Source: Motacilla alba alba
Lineage: Eukaryota; Chordata; Aves; Passeriformes; Motacillidae
Direction of reading: 5' to 3'
Assembly (NCBI RefSeq): GCF_015832195.1
Contig: NC_052017.1
Coordinates: 105,120,429-105,184,428, forward strand
Length of the DNA stretch: 64,000 nucleotides
Part shown: positions 1 to 14,166 of the stretch, piece by piece
How positions within the stretch are numbered: position 1 is the first letter of the stretch
How the letters are laid out: the number at the start of each line of letters is the position of its first letter
Notes under the pieces: model-generated
Database searches by the model: none
The model's input: the letters and a program-made list of their open reading frames with translations, nothing else
What the model was told of the DNA's origin: nothing
Translations under genes and position numbers: made by a program

Positions 1-3000
1 GTAGATGGCTGAAGCAGCATGGTGCCTTTTGGTCACAGCATCAGCTTGTTAGTATAAACGAGGCTGTTTTAAACCAATTTGAAGCTGTAGTTTGCAGGAG
101 GTCTTTGCAGGGTTTGACCTTTACTTTGCTTAATCTTACTTTGATGTCAGGACATTCTGCAGGTCTCTAGGGGTTAAGTTGTCCATGAAGACAGTTTCTC
201 TGCACATCAAGCCTGCAGCTGCAGGCTGTTCTGCATGTAAGGTATCAGAGTTTGATAAGTCTTGATGGTATTCACTTCTTAAAACCTCATATCCATTTTA
301 GCCAAAATTCAGCACCGTGTTCGTTGACATCTGTTTAACTGATGTTTGTTTACACCTGGCCCCAGCCCAGTTTTGTGTTTTAAAAGTGATGCTCTGTTGA
401 AGCAGATGTTGCCTGTTGTCTGTGACATGGACTTGATTTATGCTGTTCATGAAGAGCCATGATCATGGTGAATCCAGTTTCTGCCTGCTCCCTGTGCAGC
501 AGCTCCAGAAGCCTGAACCACCTACAAGTGTGGTCTTGGAGAGGAGCAAGGAATTACAGGAGAACATAAAATCAACTAATGATACAAGCAAGCAGTGTCC
601 AGTAGGATGTACCCCAAGTTCAAACATGATGTGCCCCAAAGTCAGAGGTCAGCACAAGTCTTGCGGCTATTCAGAAAATTCCCACAGGCTCGGCTGGAAA
701 GGGCAATGGTCCTGGCAGTGAGCACACTCCCTCATAGCTGGGGCAGTCAAATTCCCTTCTGTGTTTATCAGTGTTCCCAGTCTGAAAGGCTGATAGAAAG
801 TGCTTCCTGATCAGCATGATAAATGGAATTTAGCATGATAATTATGTTTACAGCAGGACAGATGTACTAATGACATGTTCCCTAAAGACTTCAAATGAGC
901 AATAAAAGAATCAAATCTCTGCTAAAAATGCTGGCAGCAGAATTATTGATTGTGTAAGTTACAGCTGATAATTGTCTTGTTTCATTTGAATGAGACAGTC
1001 AGCTATTAATGGCTTGTGCTCTGTAATACCAAAACAGCAGACTGCACAAAATTTGTCAGCCTGGATAATATAGTTGTATGTTAGCAATGTGTCCTAATGG
1101 ACATACTCTGGTGGCTAGGGAAGGGAAGAAGTGTTACAGTTAATTTCTAATGCTGTTTCATCTTTTCTATCAAAATACTTGCGTATGTGCCTTCAGGAAG
1201 AGAACTGGTTTTTCTTATCTACAGATTGTTCGATGTAAGACAATGCCTGCAGTAAAAAAACAAGCTCTCTTTGTGGTTATCGAGGATTGAAATGGAGAAT
1301 GACTAATTAGCTGTCTCGTTCCACTTACCTCTTCCACAGAGGTGAAATGAATGAAAGTTTTACCCTTTTTTGTCTGTGTGAGAGATCCCACAGATCTGTC
1401 ACAGAGCATCCATAAGTGTGCAGTGGCAATAGAGATATACATCCATATAATACAGACATGACCTGAAAATCTGTTAGTAGTTATTAGGCCTGATTTTTAA
1501 AATAGCAGTAAAATGAATTTGAAAGTGGAAATCATAGTAAGTATAGTACCAGGTTTACAGTTAAATAAAGGTCTTGTATGTAACTAACCAAATTCAAAAC
1601 CCCACTGCTGCAAATTGAATTACTTTTTGTGACATCCTAATTCATTTGCATTCCCAAAGCACATTTCATTTCATCTTGGGTAAGTTGAGCTGCAGATAAT
1701 ATCCCAGAGGAGCACAATTCTCATAGTCCTAACCTACATCCATGCTCTGGCTGATTAATCTGTAAATCCTTCAAAATTTCTCTCCCCTGCTATTACATCA
1801 AAGCATGCCTGAGAAAAAAAACATGTGAGCAGAATCCTGAAATGTGTTCCCATAGCATGAGAAGGACTCTTTGTGTGTTTCATTAGGGCAATACTTTGGG
1901 ATTTTTTTTATGGGGAAACAGACAGTTGGCTTTCTAAAGAGTGTGAGATGTGTTCCGGGGTTTGCAAAAGAGAGCTGATGGTCTGGAAAAACTGCCTGGA
2001 GATGCTTTGTAATAATTGTCCTTGGTTCCTTGTGACCTTTCATCAACTTAATTCATTGCTAATGAGCTGCAAATTCATTGCAGAGCTTTAAAATTGCCAC
2101 TGAGTCAGATGACAAAGTGCCTTGTTTTATGTTATCAAGAAAAGTCCTCTGACTGAGGGAGGACTAGGCCATAATGCAACTCCGAAAAAAAATCACAGAC
2201 CCTTTGTCTCTAAAGGCTGGTGGTGGAAGTGCAGAGATTTTGAGAAGAGAAAAGGAGGGGGAGACCAGAAAAACTGAAAGTCTGACATCCACATAGGTTC
2301 TATCTGTATGCCTGTTCACCCCAGGGAAATGGTAATGTGATTGATTTGTTCCACGTAGATAGGCAGAGCCTTTAAAATCAAATATATCCATTTCTGCATT
2401 GGCTTAGTGGTTTTTCTTCCTAAAGCCATTTAAAAAGTGCATGTGTATAAAGAAATTAAACACCAACAAGAAAAAAACACACACAAAAAAGGTCTCTGCT
2501 AAGGAAGAAATAAATATGTTTTTGCCTCTACAGTCACGGGATTTGCCATCCAAAGGTCTGCCCAAGGTTGTACATAGCATGGCTACAGCAACCACAACAC
2601 TGCTCTTCCAGACCCTGGAAATCACTCAGACGAGGTCATTTCAGGCTAAGACAATGGACCACACCTCATCTTTGGAAGAACCAACCACCACATCAGCTCA
2701 GGGCCCCATGGCAGGTGTTTTTCAGGTCTGGTGCTGTGATTTGCTCCTGTGCTTCCCAGATACTTGGAGACAGAGACCTCGGGCAGCCAGCTTTGACTGC
2801 TGGGAAGATTTGATTATGTTGAGTGGTGCTTCATGCCCTTCTGAATGCTTTTTTATAAAGCTGTTGACAAGGGGACGTCCTTCATTAAATGTGGGATTAT
2901 GGAAGCCATCCCTGCCTCTCCTGAGCCTCAGAAGAGGAGGAGGGATATGCACTCTCAAACTGCCTGTCCTGGGACTTTACAGTAATTTTTAGACTTTTTG

Positions 3001-3720
3001 CCCCCTCCTCCTGAATGTATAGATGTCTGAAGTAATGTACAGGTTATGTAAACTCATCAAAGCCTAATGTTGTGTTGGTTGTTTGTGACAGGGAAAGGTC
3101 GGTAACTCAGGTCCTCCAGACTTCCTGTAAGGTCAGGGTGTGACTCCATTCCCAATTAATCATCTCTACCAGGAGATGGGTTTGCAACTACAGTTAATTG
3201 TTGGTTATTCTGCTTTAACGATTGCTTTATCTGTTTATTTGCCTATATGCTCTATAGACTAGATCAAACTGGGGGCTCAGCACACATTTGAAGTGGATCG
3301 CTGCAAGCATTGGGGTTGCTCAGCCAACCTCTACCCTTCCTCTTTGCAGAGTATGAATGCAGCAAATCTTTTGAGTGGGCTGGCAAGACCCTGAACAAGT
3401 CAGGAATCATCACTGAGGTTATTTGGTATCGGTGGTGCTTTAAGGCGGCTGCCTGCTCTTGCATCTGCCAGAGCTGCTGCCTCTGATCCTTTCGGCACAG
3501 CATGAGGAAACCAAGACAGGGAAGGAAATACAGGAAAAGTGAAATTTGTGTCTTGTGCTGTCATTGTAATATCAGTCCCCTAAACTGTTGTTGGCCAGCT
3601 TTGTCACTATGAGATGCTATTTTATCATTCTGATAATATAAAGTATCAGTAGACTCAGAGTCTAACAGAGTGCTCTGGCAATTTTCCTCACTTTTGATGT
3701 GTGAATGAATCTGCTTTTAG

Positions 3721-3825
3721 AATAAAATAGAATAAAATACTGCAGTTGGAAGGGGCCTGCAAGGATCATCTAGTCCAACTGCCTGACCAAAAGTTAAAGC
3801 ATATTGTTAAGGGCATTGTCCAATT
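3721..3825 (-). mobile_element. CR1 LINE 3' fragment
   Basis: The stretch reads as the reverse complement of an avian CR1 tail. It has degenerate AATAAAATAG-type terminal repeats, then GTTGGAAGGGGCCTGCA, GATCATCTAGTCCAACT and CCAAAAGTTAAAGCATATTG, followed by GGGCATTGTCCAA. These are typical CR1 3' end words in bird genomes, with the element's 3' end to the left. It is truncated at the 5' side, as most CR1 copies are, and carries no ORF. The exact subfamily cannot be named by eye. Confidence 0.85.
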
Positions 3826-5200
3826 TTCTTGAAGTTTTTTTTGTGGGCTTTCTCCCCCTAAAAACAGATTGAAAACTGATATCTTATTGCTGAGTATTTC
3901 CTAGCCAGCCAACTTGTTGGCACATTCGGTTCTCCAGTAATTACATAATTTACTAAGCAGGAGATTGCTCAGATTACATTTTATAATCCAGCACTGTGAC
4001 AGTATGTGGGGAATATGAGAAAATAAAAGGCCATAAATTTGGGAACCTGTCAAATCTGCATATGCAGCTGTTTGTGGAGTGGCAGAAGAGCATGTGTTCT
4101 CTGAGTGAGTGGGGATGGTGCCCTGGAAAGAGGCTGTTTTCAGCAGAGAGTTGGGGAGGTGCTTTCTAGCCTCTGGCCTCTGCCCATTGCCATGTGTGCT
4201 CTTGGGGGTGTATTGATCCTGGGAAAGGCAGTTCCCCAGCCTGCAGATGTAGGCTCTATTTGCCAAGTCAATGAAATATTCATTAGGGTGACTGCTGGGT
4301 ACTCTCTTTTGTGAAAACAGGTGGGGAGGCTTCTTGGCCAGCTTCTCTAAATATTGGGCACGAGAGTACCCACCATGCCTTCAAAGAGAGCAATGATACA
4401 GCTACACAGCCAAATGTCGCTAGTGTTATGAGAATTCCTGCTATGCTTCCTTACTGGAAGTAGGGGGAAGCAAGGGTTCCTTGTGGAGATCTAATCTCTT
4501 AAGTGTCACCTTTTAAACCATGGTTGGTCTTTGTGCACCGGTGATAGGCTGAGTGATGGTGTTCAGTCTGTAGCTGGTCTTTCACCTTGCAGAACTAAAT
4601 GTTCCCAGTGGGGTAATCTGGATTTTGAAAACCTTTACATTTTTGTTAAAGTTCTGTACCAGAAGAGAGTAACTTCAGACTGGGAATGAGCCAATTGTCG
4701 TAAGCCATGGTGAGCAAAGGACCTCAAAAGAGAGAGAAGAAATGATCTAACCCTCTGCTACCAGCAGAAACCCAGTGACCAAGTGACAGGAAGATGCCGT
4801 GCCTAGTTGTGGTGGCAGGGATGGGGGAAACAGGAGGGTGTTTGCTTTTCCCAGAGTGAAAAATGCAGAGTGACTCCCAAGATCTGTCCCTAGAGAGACA
4901 AGCAGGGAAGAACTGAGCTCTCCCCCTGCAAGACTCAGGTCCACAAGCTCATTGGTACATTGAAGCAGTTCTCCTGGACAGTAAGGATCTGCCTTTACCC
5001 TCATAATGGATCTTGTGGTACGTTTTTGGAACATGTCTCTTGTATTGCAAATATGTTTCTCAGTAAAGCATGAGCAAATGCAATGTTTTAAGTAAATACA
5101 TATTTTTGTACTCAAAGGCCTTTGGCATTGAAACTGACCGTGCATGAACTAGCAAGCATTAATTCCTGTAGATGTAATAATATTTGAAATTATGGCGATA

Positions 5201-5227
5201 TGATAAGGTGACGATCTCACCTTATCA
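5201..5227. repeat. Perfect inverted repeat with paired GATA motifs
   Basis: TGATAAGGTGA (5201-5211) and its exact reverse complement TCACCTTATCA (5217-5227) flank the 5-base loop CGATC. Each arm contains TGATAAG, a strong consensus site for GATA transcription factors. Beyond the stem, GATAT (5197-5201) and ATATC (5231-5235) could extend pairing around a small bulge. It could be a GATA-factor regulatory site or a remnant of a hairpin-forming repeat. Its function is inferred only. Confidence 0.6.
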
Positions 5228-6689
5228 CAGATATCAAAAAGTTAAGATATCTAAGCTGTCCAATATGATAGCTAATCTCTGAACAATATGCTCAGGCTTG
5301 GTCTTCAGCAGTGAATGGCCAGGGAAAGCGGGCATTGACTCTTGGGTGTGTAACAAGACGCTGGGAAAAGTGCCTGATCCCAAGGGTATGTGTAGCATGT
5401 GTAGCCAGAACTAAATGCAAAGTACGCACCAGTGAATGCTCAGATTGCCATCACCTGTGCCAGCATTCGTATTTCATGCCTGAAATGCCTCATGCTGATA
5501 AGCTTTCTCCTATTTGTTTGTTCTTTGTGCCCTGCTCACACAGAGGCTTTTTCTTTCTCTGTCAAGAACTCTATTCAGACCATTCGCAGTGTCTAGGATA
5601 TGTATTTTTTTAGCAGTGCAGTTAATTGTATGCTCAGATCTCTTCTAAGAATATTACGATGTGGGATTGCAGAATATGTTCTCTGAGCTAAGCACATGTG
5701 TGTCTGGAAGCAAGATAGGGATATGAGGTTTCGCTATAGGTAACCTAAAAACCACCTCAAATTAAAGAGGAAAAGGCTGGAGTTTTAACTGCATGGTTAT
5801 GTATGCAGGCTAGAATTAAAGTCTTTTTTTTCAGATGACTTAGTAGTGCATGTCTGTGTTTCCATGTTTTCTGGTATCTACTGCATTTAGCCTTGACTTG
5901 CAAGCAAGTTAATTACAGGACTTTGGGTGTTATGGAATACAACATTTTGTGATTTGATACTTCAGAGACTTGCACACACTCAGGCAGTGTGTGGTTTTCT
6001 CAAATACTTGGTTTGAAAGTTGATACCTCCTTTCCCTGGGATGTGATGTTTAAGGGGAAATACTTATTTTGAACAGAACTAAATATTTATTGTTTTGCAA
6101 TGCACATAGTTTTGTCAGGGATAAATGATACATGAAGAATCTGTTAGATTCATGTTAATCCAGTGATGGCTATTAGTGTCTGGGTTTCACTGCCACAAAA
6201 GGACATGAAGATGGACAGTTTGTATGTTCTTCACAGGGCTATTGTATCTGCTTTGGCAAGCATCCTTGTTTTCGTAAGGTCAGATGATTAATCTTCTTGT
6301 GTGCTTCTTCCCTAGTTTTGAGTGTCTCTAATTAAGCTGATGCCGATTGATGTCTTACCATGATAACGTGTGTTAGGTTATGAGGTAATGGTTGTTCTGA
6401 AAAATATAGCTATGGCAGTGTTGGGGCATACTCAGAATAAATCACTGCACAGAAGCCTTCTGAAAGCTATCACACTGTTGCAGAGTCAGTAAAGTGAAGA
6501 CAGTGAATCTGCAAATCATTGGATAAAGGTAACAGGATGTAGATTTTTGGTGCTTCAGCATCTGTGAGAGCTCTGCTGTGTGTAAATGAATATTACTGAA
6601 TTGTGGCTGTAGCTCTTCATTATGGCTTGGGCAGAGCCAAGAGTATGAGGACTGGCTGCAGAGGCAGCTGCCTGCAGAGGGAAGATAGC

Positions 6690-6830
6690 ATCACTGAATC
6701 ATGGAATCATTTAGATTGACCTTTACGTTCATTGTGTCCAACCATTACAAGCACTGCCAAATCCACCACGAAACCATGATGGTAGGTTTCAAACAAGATA
6801 CATCTTTGAAGAATTGGGAATCCCACTGGG
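6690..6830 (-). mobile_element. CR1 LINE 3' fragment, diverged
   Basis: The words TGAATCATGGAATCATTTAG, GACCTTTACG, GTGTCCAACCATTACA and GCACTGCCAAATCCACCAC follow the order of an avian CR1 3' end read in reverse complement. The right part (to about 6830) is more diverged and its border is uncertain. No ORF remains. The copy is older than the one near 3.7 kb, judging by the greater number of mismatches to the CR1 words I know. Confidence 0.75.
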
Positions 6831-9800
6831 GAAGGTGTACATTAAATGTTCCCCAGAATTAGCAACATGTGGTGATTGCTCTTCTGTTCTCCCTAGAATA
6901 AATGCTGGGAGTTTTTTTCCCCTTTACTAGAGATTTCTTGAAATCAGGTCTTCTAGAAAGACTGAGAGTGTGTCAAGTTGAATTGTGCATGATGCTAAAA
7001 AAGTCCAGAAGTCCAGAAATCCTGTTCTCCCATAACTTGTTTTTCTGCACAATTGCATGCACACATTTCACACTATACAAATGCTTTGTCAGTGAAGTGC
7101 TTGCTACTCAGCCCTTGTAGTGAAAGTTCCTTATCTCTTTGGAGTGCTGATATTCTTTTATATTTGATTTAACCAGACCCAGGTGATCCCTCTGGGGCAT
7201 TGGGACAGGGCTGTGCTAGAATTTTTTGTGCTATTTGAAAGATTGTGTGTGTAAAACTCCATAATAATATGTGAACAGAGCATTGTGTTGCATTGTGGAA
7301 GGTTTGTGGGATACTTCAGTATCGTCGTGTTTATTTTCTTCATTGTTTCTTAACTTCTTTTCTCATTCTAACTTAATTCTTACTTACGTTCTACCTCTGG
7401 GATAGCAGTGTAAGTGTTTTTCATGTTGACATGTTATGTGCAGACAGGTCAGGAGGCAGCAGTTCAAGTACTGTGTATTTCAGAGCTCCTGCCATGGATA
7501 TTGTGGGAAGATGAGGCTTGGAGAAGGAGCTGGATGACAATAAAGGTGAAATGCTGAGTGGAGGAGGTTTAGGAGAAGTATGTCGCACGGAGCCATGTTC
7601 ATGCTCTCCTGTCATCTCTTTGTTTCTGTCCATCTTCCTGCTTATGCCTGAAAGGTTGATGGAGACTGTGGAGACATTTGGCATGGCATTATTCTCCTCG
7701 TTAGCACTAGATTTGAAGGTCTGTCTCCTTGCAGTGCATATCCCAGAAAAGCAGGTTCTTGAGAGTCCTGCTAGCTCTGGAACTTTGCTTCAAGGACTTT
7801 CTTCACAGCCCTCTGCATAAAGCTGTGGTCTTAGCATGTGTTGGCATCCTGCCTGCACACAGGTGACAGCTAAACGGAGGGCTCTCAGTATGTTCTCTCT
7901 GTGTTTGGGTTGGGCTGCTGAATTAACAAAATAGCCCATTTTTCAGCATGTGCCAGATGCTTTTAACTCCCATTGTGGGCAGCCTTGACAATACACTGCA
8001 CAGTGTGGAAGTCCTAAATGGAGTTTGATGTTCTTTGCAGATAATGGCTCTGCTGTATAATTATGATAGCACACAATTAAAAATGGCTTTATATCGCTTT
8101 GGGTAGCTCCTGGAAATTCTGTTTCCCTTAATAATTTTCAATAGTCTCAGGGTTTGTTTTTCCTGTGTTTGTCTTCCTGTAATATTGGCAAAAGATAGGA
8201 AGAAAATGATCTGGGACAAAAGAATCCCAGTAAAAACTTCAGAGGGAGGGTGAGAGGTGACTCATTAGCGGGTCTTTCATCTGGGTTCATGCTGGGGCAT
8301 GAAGTCAGGGGTCAGGAAGTGAATGGGGATTCGTTCACAGCTGATGTCTTGTATAATATTTCAGAAGAGTGAATTAATTGTCGCAGCTTAGCCTGGGAGT
8401 TTGGGCAGAGGCGTTCAGCCGGCTGGCTGAGGAGGAGTTGGAGAGAAGTGGCATTTAAGTTTCCCTGGAGTGACAAAGGGGATGGAGCTGCTGGGGACAG
8501 GGCTTGGCCTGTGTCTGGCAGCTCTGCTTATACCTACTCCCCAGGCCCCAGTCGGGGGAGAGAGCCAGCAGCTGCACTTCTGTTCATACCCAAATCCAGA
8601 GGAGTTAGGGAACAGAATGGCAAATGATGACTTACTCAAAACTCAGAGTAGTCTGCAAGGTATGTTTGTAGCCATAATATTGTAATATATAACATAGATA
8701 CATATGTATATATTATTTATTTTTAGTGTTCGTTTTTTTTTTTTTCATTCTACTACATGGAAACCTGATCTTAGATCTCATTGAATTGTTTTCCTTTTAC
8801 TGTTCAAACCATTTTGGTGCTGGAAGGAACAATATGAAGCCCAAATGAATGAAAAAAAAAACTAGCCCTAGTGCTGCTGTTCCCATAGAGGATCAAGGTG
8901 ATGCTCTGCCTGGATTGACCTATAGGAACTGCAAGTCCAGAGTATGTTTTGGTAGCTCCTCCGGGAGTGCTTGCAAAGGACAGGTTGGCTTTTGAGCAAG
9001 ACCTCTGAGTCTGGAGCTGGCACCTTTCAGAGGGTAGATGGATGCAGAGGGAGACCCTTCACTTACACTTCTAGGCAGGTTCTGAGGCATCCCTACAGGT
9101 ATCCTGATCTCATTCCCAATCACTGTAAGTTTTATGGTTACTTTCTTTCCACTCCCCTTCTGCACCTATCCAGGATAGTGTTTCTGTGTGTAGGATACAT
9201 TTTTTTGTGATGAAGGCACAGTGCAAATAAAGAATCCAACATTTTCAAAGTGTCGAGCAGTCCTGTGCTTGTCTGATGCTTCCAAGCCACATTAGTATAA
9301 ACACAGCTGCGACCAGAAGGTTGTGGCCCAGAGGTTTCTGCCCTGTGATTCTTGCCCGTTTTGCCTGGCCACCTGAAGGGAGGAGGTAGCCCAGTGGACG
9401 TGGGAACTGCCAACAGTCTTCAGCTCTGGAAATGTCTTTGTCCTCCCAAGTTCTCCTATGAGTGTCAACGTAGCCAGCAGGCATTCAGGTGGTTGGCACT
9501 TGTGTGTCCCATGTCACCGCATCTCTAAAGGGATGCAGTTGTTCCAGACAAAGTGAAGAAGCTTATTCTGAAGGGTGTTTTTTTGTTCTGGGAGCCAGCA
9601 GTACCCACACTGCTGGCTTCAGCTGTTACAGGTTTGTGATTTTAACAGAAGCAGGGGGGAAATTACACCCCCAACTTCCACAGAAATTAGTTGTATTTGA
9701 AATGCACCTTTTTCTTCCTGATTTTGTAGCTGTGCTAGAAAGTCATTACATATGGATTTATTTTTCCTTATCTCTTGGATTATCATTGGCTTCCTTCCTT

Positions 9801-12800
9801 CCTGGATGAATTTATCCAGTGTTCTGATTGCAGCTCCTTTTTTTTTATCACCTCCTGTCTATGTGGCTTAAGATTTTGTATGTTTAACATAACTGAGCTG
9901 AGTATTTTGCAGCAGCTGAGAGCAAAGATAATATTCCACTGATTGATGGGGTGGTTATGGTGAATACAGTTGCAGGCTACTTGCTTTGGCTATTTGCTGT
10001 TTTGGCTACAGATTTGCCTTATTTCATTTTTCCTTGTATTTAGTTTGGGGGTTTTTTTTGCCCTTGTATTTTTGCAACTGAGCCATGTATTAATCTGACT
10101 TTGGATAGGGGAAACAAAGACAACATTTTAGCTTTTAAGAAACTTCCACAGAGATTCAGACAGCTGGTCAAAAACAAATCCAGTATGCAAGCAGGGTCAT
10201 GAGTATCTTAGAAAACAGCCATTTAAAATACTATGGCATCAAATGTCTCTCTCAAATGTTTTTTTCTTTGGTCTGCACTTGGAATTTGATTGCAGGGTAT
10301 TGGTTATTTCTGGGCGCATGCACAGGGAACCAACAGCAAGGAAATAGATGAAAAGTATTTTAGGTAGGTGTTGAAGGGAAAGTGATATTATGTGGTTTTT
10401 AAACCAAACAAGTCTGTAAGTTGCATGAGACTGTGACCATTGTCCTGCAAGGGCTGATCATTAGAATGAGGAGGTCATCATCTTTCCAGCATTGAACTGC
10501 CTCCTTTTTCTGTAGGGAGCGAGGGTGAGTTTGGTATACCTAGAATGTGATGATTAAACTAGGAGGAAGTTTTTAAGGCTTTCTGTGGACTAGAAGAAAT
10601 TAACATTTTTGTTGAAACATCTTTAATGTGGTTATTAAGGTAAATTGTATTTTTTGTGTTAGTTTGACGTTTAGTCTACAAAAGTTTTAAAGCATTTTAT
10701 ATTGAAATTGCATCTGCTGAAAGACTTACCCCAAAGCCTGAATCCTGTGTGAGTCACATAGTGCTATTTTGTTTTGTTCTGCATATATTTTTCCTCCACA
10801 GTAGAACAATTTTCTCGCAATTATTATTGAAATAGGGCATTTTTAAACACAAAATAGGTATCGACACAGCTTTACGTCAGAATGATGGTGATGTGTGATA
10901 TGAAACAGTTTGGGTTATTTCAGTGCAAGTGTCTACATATACCAGCTGCTATAGCATGCTAATCAATTTTTGAAAAATAACCCTTTTAGGAGTTCTATAG
11001 ACAAACCCTGGCTGCTTGACTGAAGAGAGAAAGATGATTAATTTAAATACTAAACACCAGTTGAGGTGATTAATTCTTAATGAAGTCAGTGGAAAACTGA
11101 TTTTTCTTGTATTCCCTGGAAGATCCTTTCAAAAGCTTTCCTTTTCCAGAATTGTTTTTTTGTCCCATGTGTGTGGCACAGGATGTGACTTTGTTCACAG
11201 CAGGTAGGTTCATTAGTTGGCATTTCTAGTATAATATCCAGCTGTGGAAAGCTTATAAAATACTGGTATTTAGGTCATCCTAATTAGGCCTTGAAATAAA
11301 GATTTAAGATAAAGTGGAATAATTGTACATCCTCCATTGCAGCTGAACTTCTTCAGTGAAAAGAGGATGTGATTCCTGGACAGTATGAGCTGATTTCAAC
11401 AGAGTTGCTCCAAATCTGCCTCTCTGGTGCTCCTTTGACAGTGCCGGGAGTATTGAAGTGATTAAAACTAATAATTCTGGGGAGAGCTGAAAGACATGAC
11501 AGTTTTCAGCTGGGTTGGGGGCTGGGCTGGATATCCTTGCTCTCACTGCTGCCCCATGTCAGTACCTTTTATTTGTGTTTTCTTCCTTTTTTCCTGAATG
11601 GATTCATCCAGTTATGGTTGCATCATGCCCTAGTTGAGAGGGGACTCAGGTATAAGTGCTCCTTTCCCAAGTTGAGGTGAACAAAATGTTTCCCCCGCTC
11701 CTTTGTTCCAACTCACTTGCCATGTAAGGTATCCAAAACGCTGCAAAATCAGTACTGGTAAAAATTGATGTGAGGTCTTCCACCCTGAGAGGGGTGGCAG
11801 TGATTCCCACCCAGCCTATGCTGCGTTCAAGGTTAGCAAGAATCAGGAGGCAGCATCCCTGGTGCTGGGTTTGAGAAGCTGAGACCAGTGAGGGAAGGCA
11901 GAGGACTCCAGCTGGTGAAATGCATTTGTGTGTGCTCCTGCCACCCACAGCGTCTGCCTTAATGACAGATGCAAATGTGGGATCTTCAAACCTGTGTGTG
12001 ACAAACTATCAGCAGTGAAGTTGAGGATGGTGCATAACTTTGGGCAAGGAGACTCTTGAAAAAAGGCTTCAGTGGCAGCTGCATTATGCACCTGATGTTG
12101 TACAAGTACCTGGCATCTACAGGAAATACAGCATGACTTTGATAAATTTAGTATGAATAAGGTGACAAGGGTTGTACCATTGTTTATCTCCCTTTGACTA
12201 ACAGCATGCCAAGTATGCTTTTGGTGTTGTAACACCACGAGATGGGAGCATGCCATTATTTGTTATTAAGCTAATGATGTATAAAGAGGTATTAAAAAGC
12301 TAACAGGTATCATCTGCCACATCATCTACCAGTGGTGCAGGTAGTAGAAATTTCCAGCTTTTGCTTATGGATCATTGAAACTGAAAAAGGAGCAGGAGCT
12401 CCTCCTGGTCTGAATTTCTTCCAGTAAAAGCATTCCTGTGTCCTCTGATTATGGATGGAGCTGTGGGAGCACCCATGGGTGCAGGAGACAGGTGTTTGGT
12501 CTCCCCTTCCTTGTTTATGCCAGCACATCCTGAAATGCAGACACTTTTTTTTTAGCATTTTGAAGGTGTACCCTATCTTGCACCAGATCTTCTAAAATCC
12601 TAGTTTAGACAAAGCCTGAGGGAATTTAGGTTTGCATATTTTTCCTAAGAGGATTATGCTTCACACTTAGTTGATCTATAAATTGTTTGAGGGGTTTTCT
12701 ATGATTTTCTAAGACAGAAGGACAGAACAAGCTGCATGCACATTCAAATTGTCCTGAAATGTCTTGTCTCAGGGTTAGTGATAGAAATTTGGTTTTTGAA

Positions 12801-14166
12801 TTAATAATAAATGAAATCACTGACCCCCAGGGTTATTTTGAACTGAAAAACATTTTGGTAATCAGATTTGCAGCCTGGCTGCAGGAGCAGTTGTAGCAGC
12901 ACAACTGGAGGGGTAAGGGAATTGCAGGAAGGATTAGAAACTGCTTGCACTGGTAACAGAGAAAACAATTTCTTGTGAAAATCCAATGCAGAAATAAATT
13001 AATGAGCACCTTTCAAGCATATAGTAGTGCTCATGACATTCTTGAAAGTCTTTGCTTGCAGATCAAGGGAGTAAGGCAGCAAAGTGGGAATTGGGCAAGA
13101 AATAGTGATAATCTTTGAAAACTTTTGTCATTCATACTCATGAAGTCAGTGGTGAGGTGCTCTGTGCCTCAGCCATGGCCCTGGGGATGGATGGGTGCTG
13201 GCATAGCTCCTGCCAGCTGGGTGCTGGGGCACAGTGCCACGGCTGTGCTGGCTGTTACAGCTGTTTTGACGCCCATCGACGACGGAGTAGCTTCAATGAT
13301 TGCCAGCTGAATTTCTCTTTGTGTGCCTGTGGGTGGGCTGTGTCTTACACATTCATTTATGGTATTTATGGTGGTTTTGTGGAGGGTTGGGTGCAGTTCT
13401 TGTTTTGTGCTGCTGTCAGGGTGGTTGGAGATTGTGCAGCAGCAATGGCTGCTACAACAAAGACTTTATTGGGGCATCTTCCCTGCCTGCTAGAGCAGCC
13501 AGAAAACCTGTAATGCTAAGATTTCCATAATTATTTATTTGAAGCTGGAGGAAGGATGTGACTCAGACATAGGAAAATGGTTTAAAACAGAGCTTTGCTC
13601 ACCTGTTCTGCTCACGGGGATGGTCAGCACTTGTATTTAAACACTTCCAGTGTCGCTGGCACTATCATCTTTCATCTCACTTCAGACACTCCTCACAGGA
13701 GTGATGAGATGGACATCATGGAGAAACAAGTGGCACTTGCTTGGTAGAAAGTGCAAGGGGCAAAGAGAAGTGCCCCCGTGGCAGTGTGAAGGACAGGCAG
13801 TCTCTGTGGATCTACGTCTGCGTTATTTTGTCAGAGCTCTATACTTGTAGCATTGCCAGCTGTACTGCAGCATATGTGGGACTGTGTTAGATGGGTGTTA
13901 AACCCTCGAAGGAAGGGGAGCACAAACTGAGGAGGAGCTGTTGCAAAGCTGAAACTCCTGCTTTTCTGTAGCAGCTATGGAGTAAGTGTGCTTCTGGGTA
14001 GAATCAAACAGATTAAGATAAGCAGAACGGAACAAAATTTATTAATATCCAAAGGTGTGGCTTGGCTAGTGAAGGGCGGTTTGTAATCTTTACTCAGTAA
14101 CAGCTCTGAGGACTTCCTTGTGCCTTCTAATCAGCAATGATGTTTTGTGTTCTGCTTTCTCTGCAG

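Larger units (their letters stand above)
1..14166 (+). other. CABLES1: CABLES1 intron 1 (3' part)
   Basis: This is non-coding sequence upstream of exon 2. The open frames here are short or compositionally random; the longest, 183 codons at 2441-2992, matches no family I know and no splice pattern. It holds two CR1 LINE remnants (about 3721-3825 and 6690-6830), a perfect GATA-containing inverted repeat (5201-5227), an A/C-rich stretch near 2450-2495, and an AT-rich run with a T tract near 8683-8745. The plus strand is richer in T than A by eye, as expected for an intron transcribed in this direction. No CpG island or alternative first exon was recognised. Confidence 0.85.

Noticed and set aside
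2441..2992. 183-codon open frame in intron 1
   Set aside because: It begins in a lysine- and threonine-rich low-complexity stretch (about 2450-2495) and shows no family resemblance. The length is compatible with chance.
13115..13513. Cysteine- and alanine-rich 132-codon open frame in intron 1
   Set aside because: It ends before exon 2 with no donor in frame and no resemblance to a family. The open frame follows from local G/C-rich composition.
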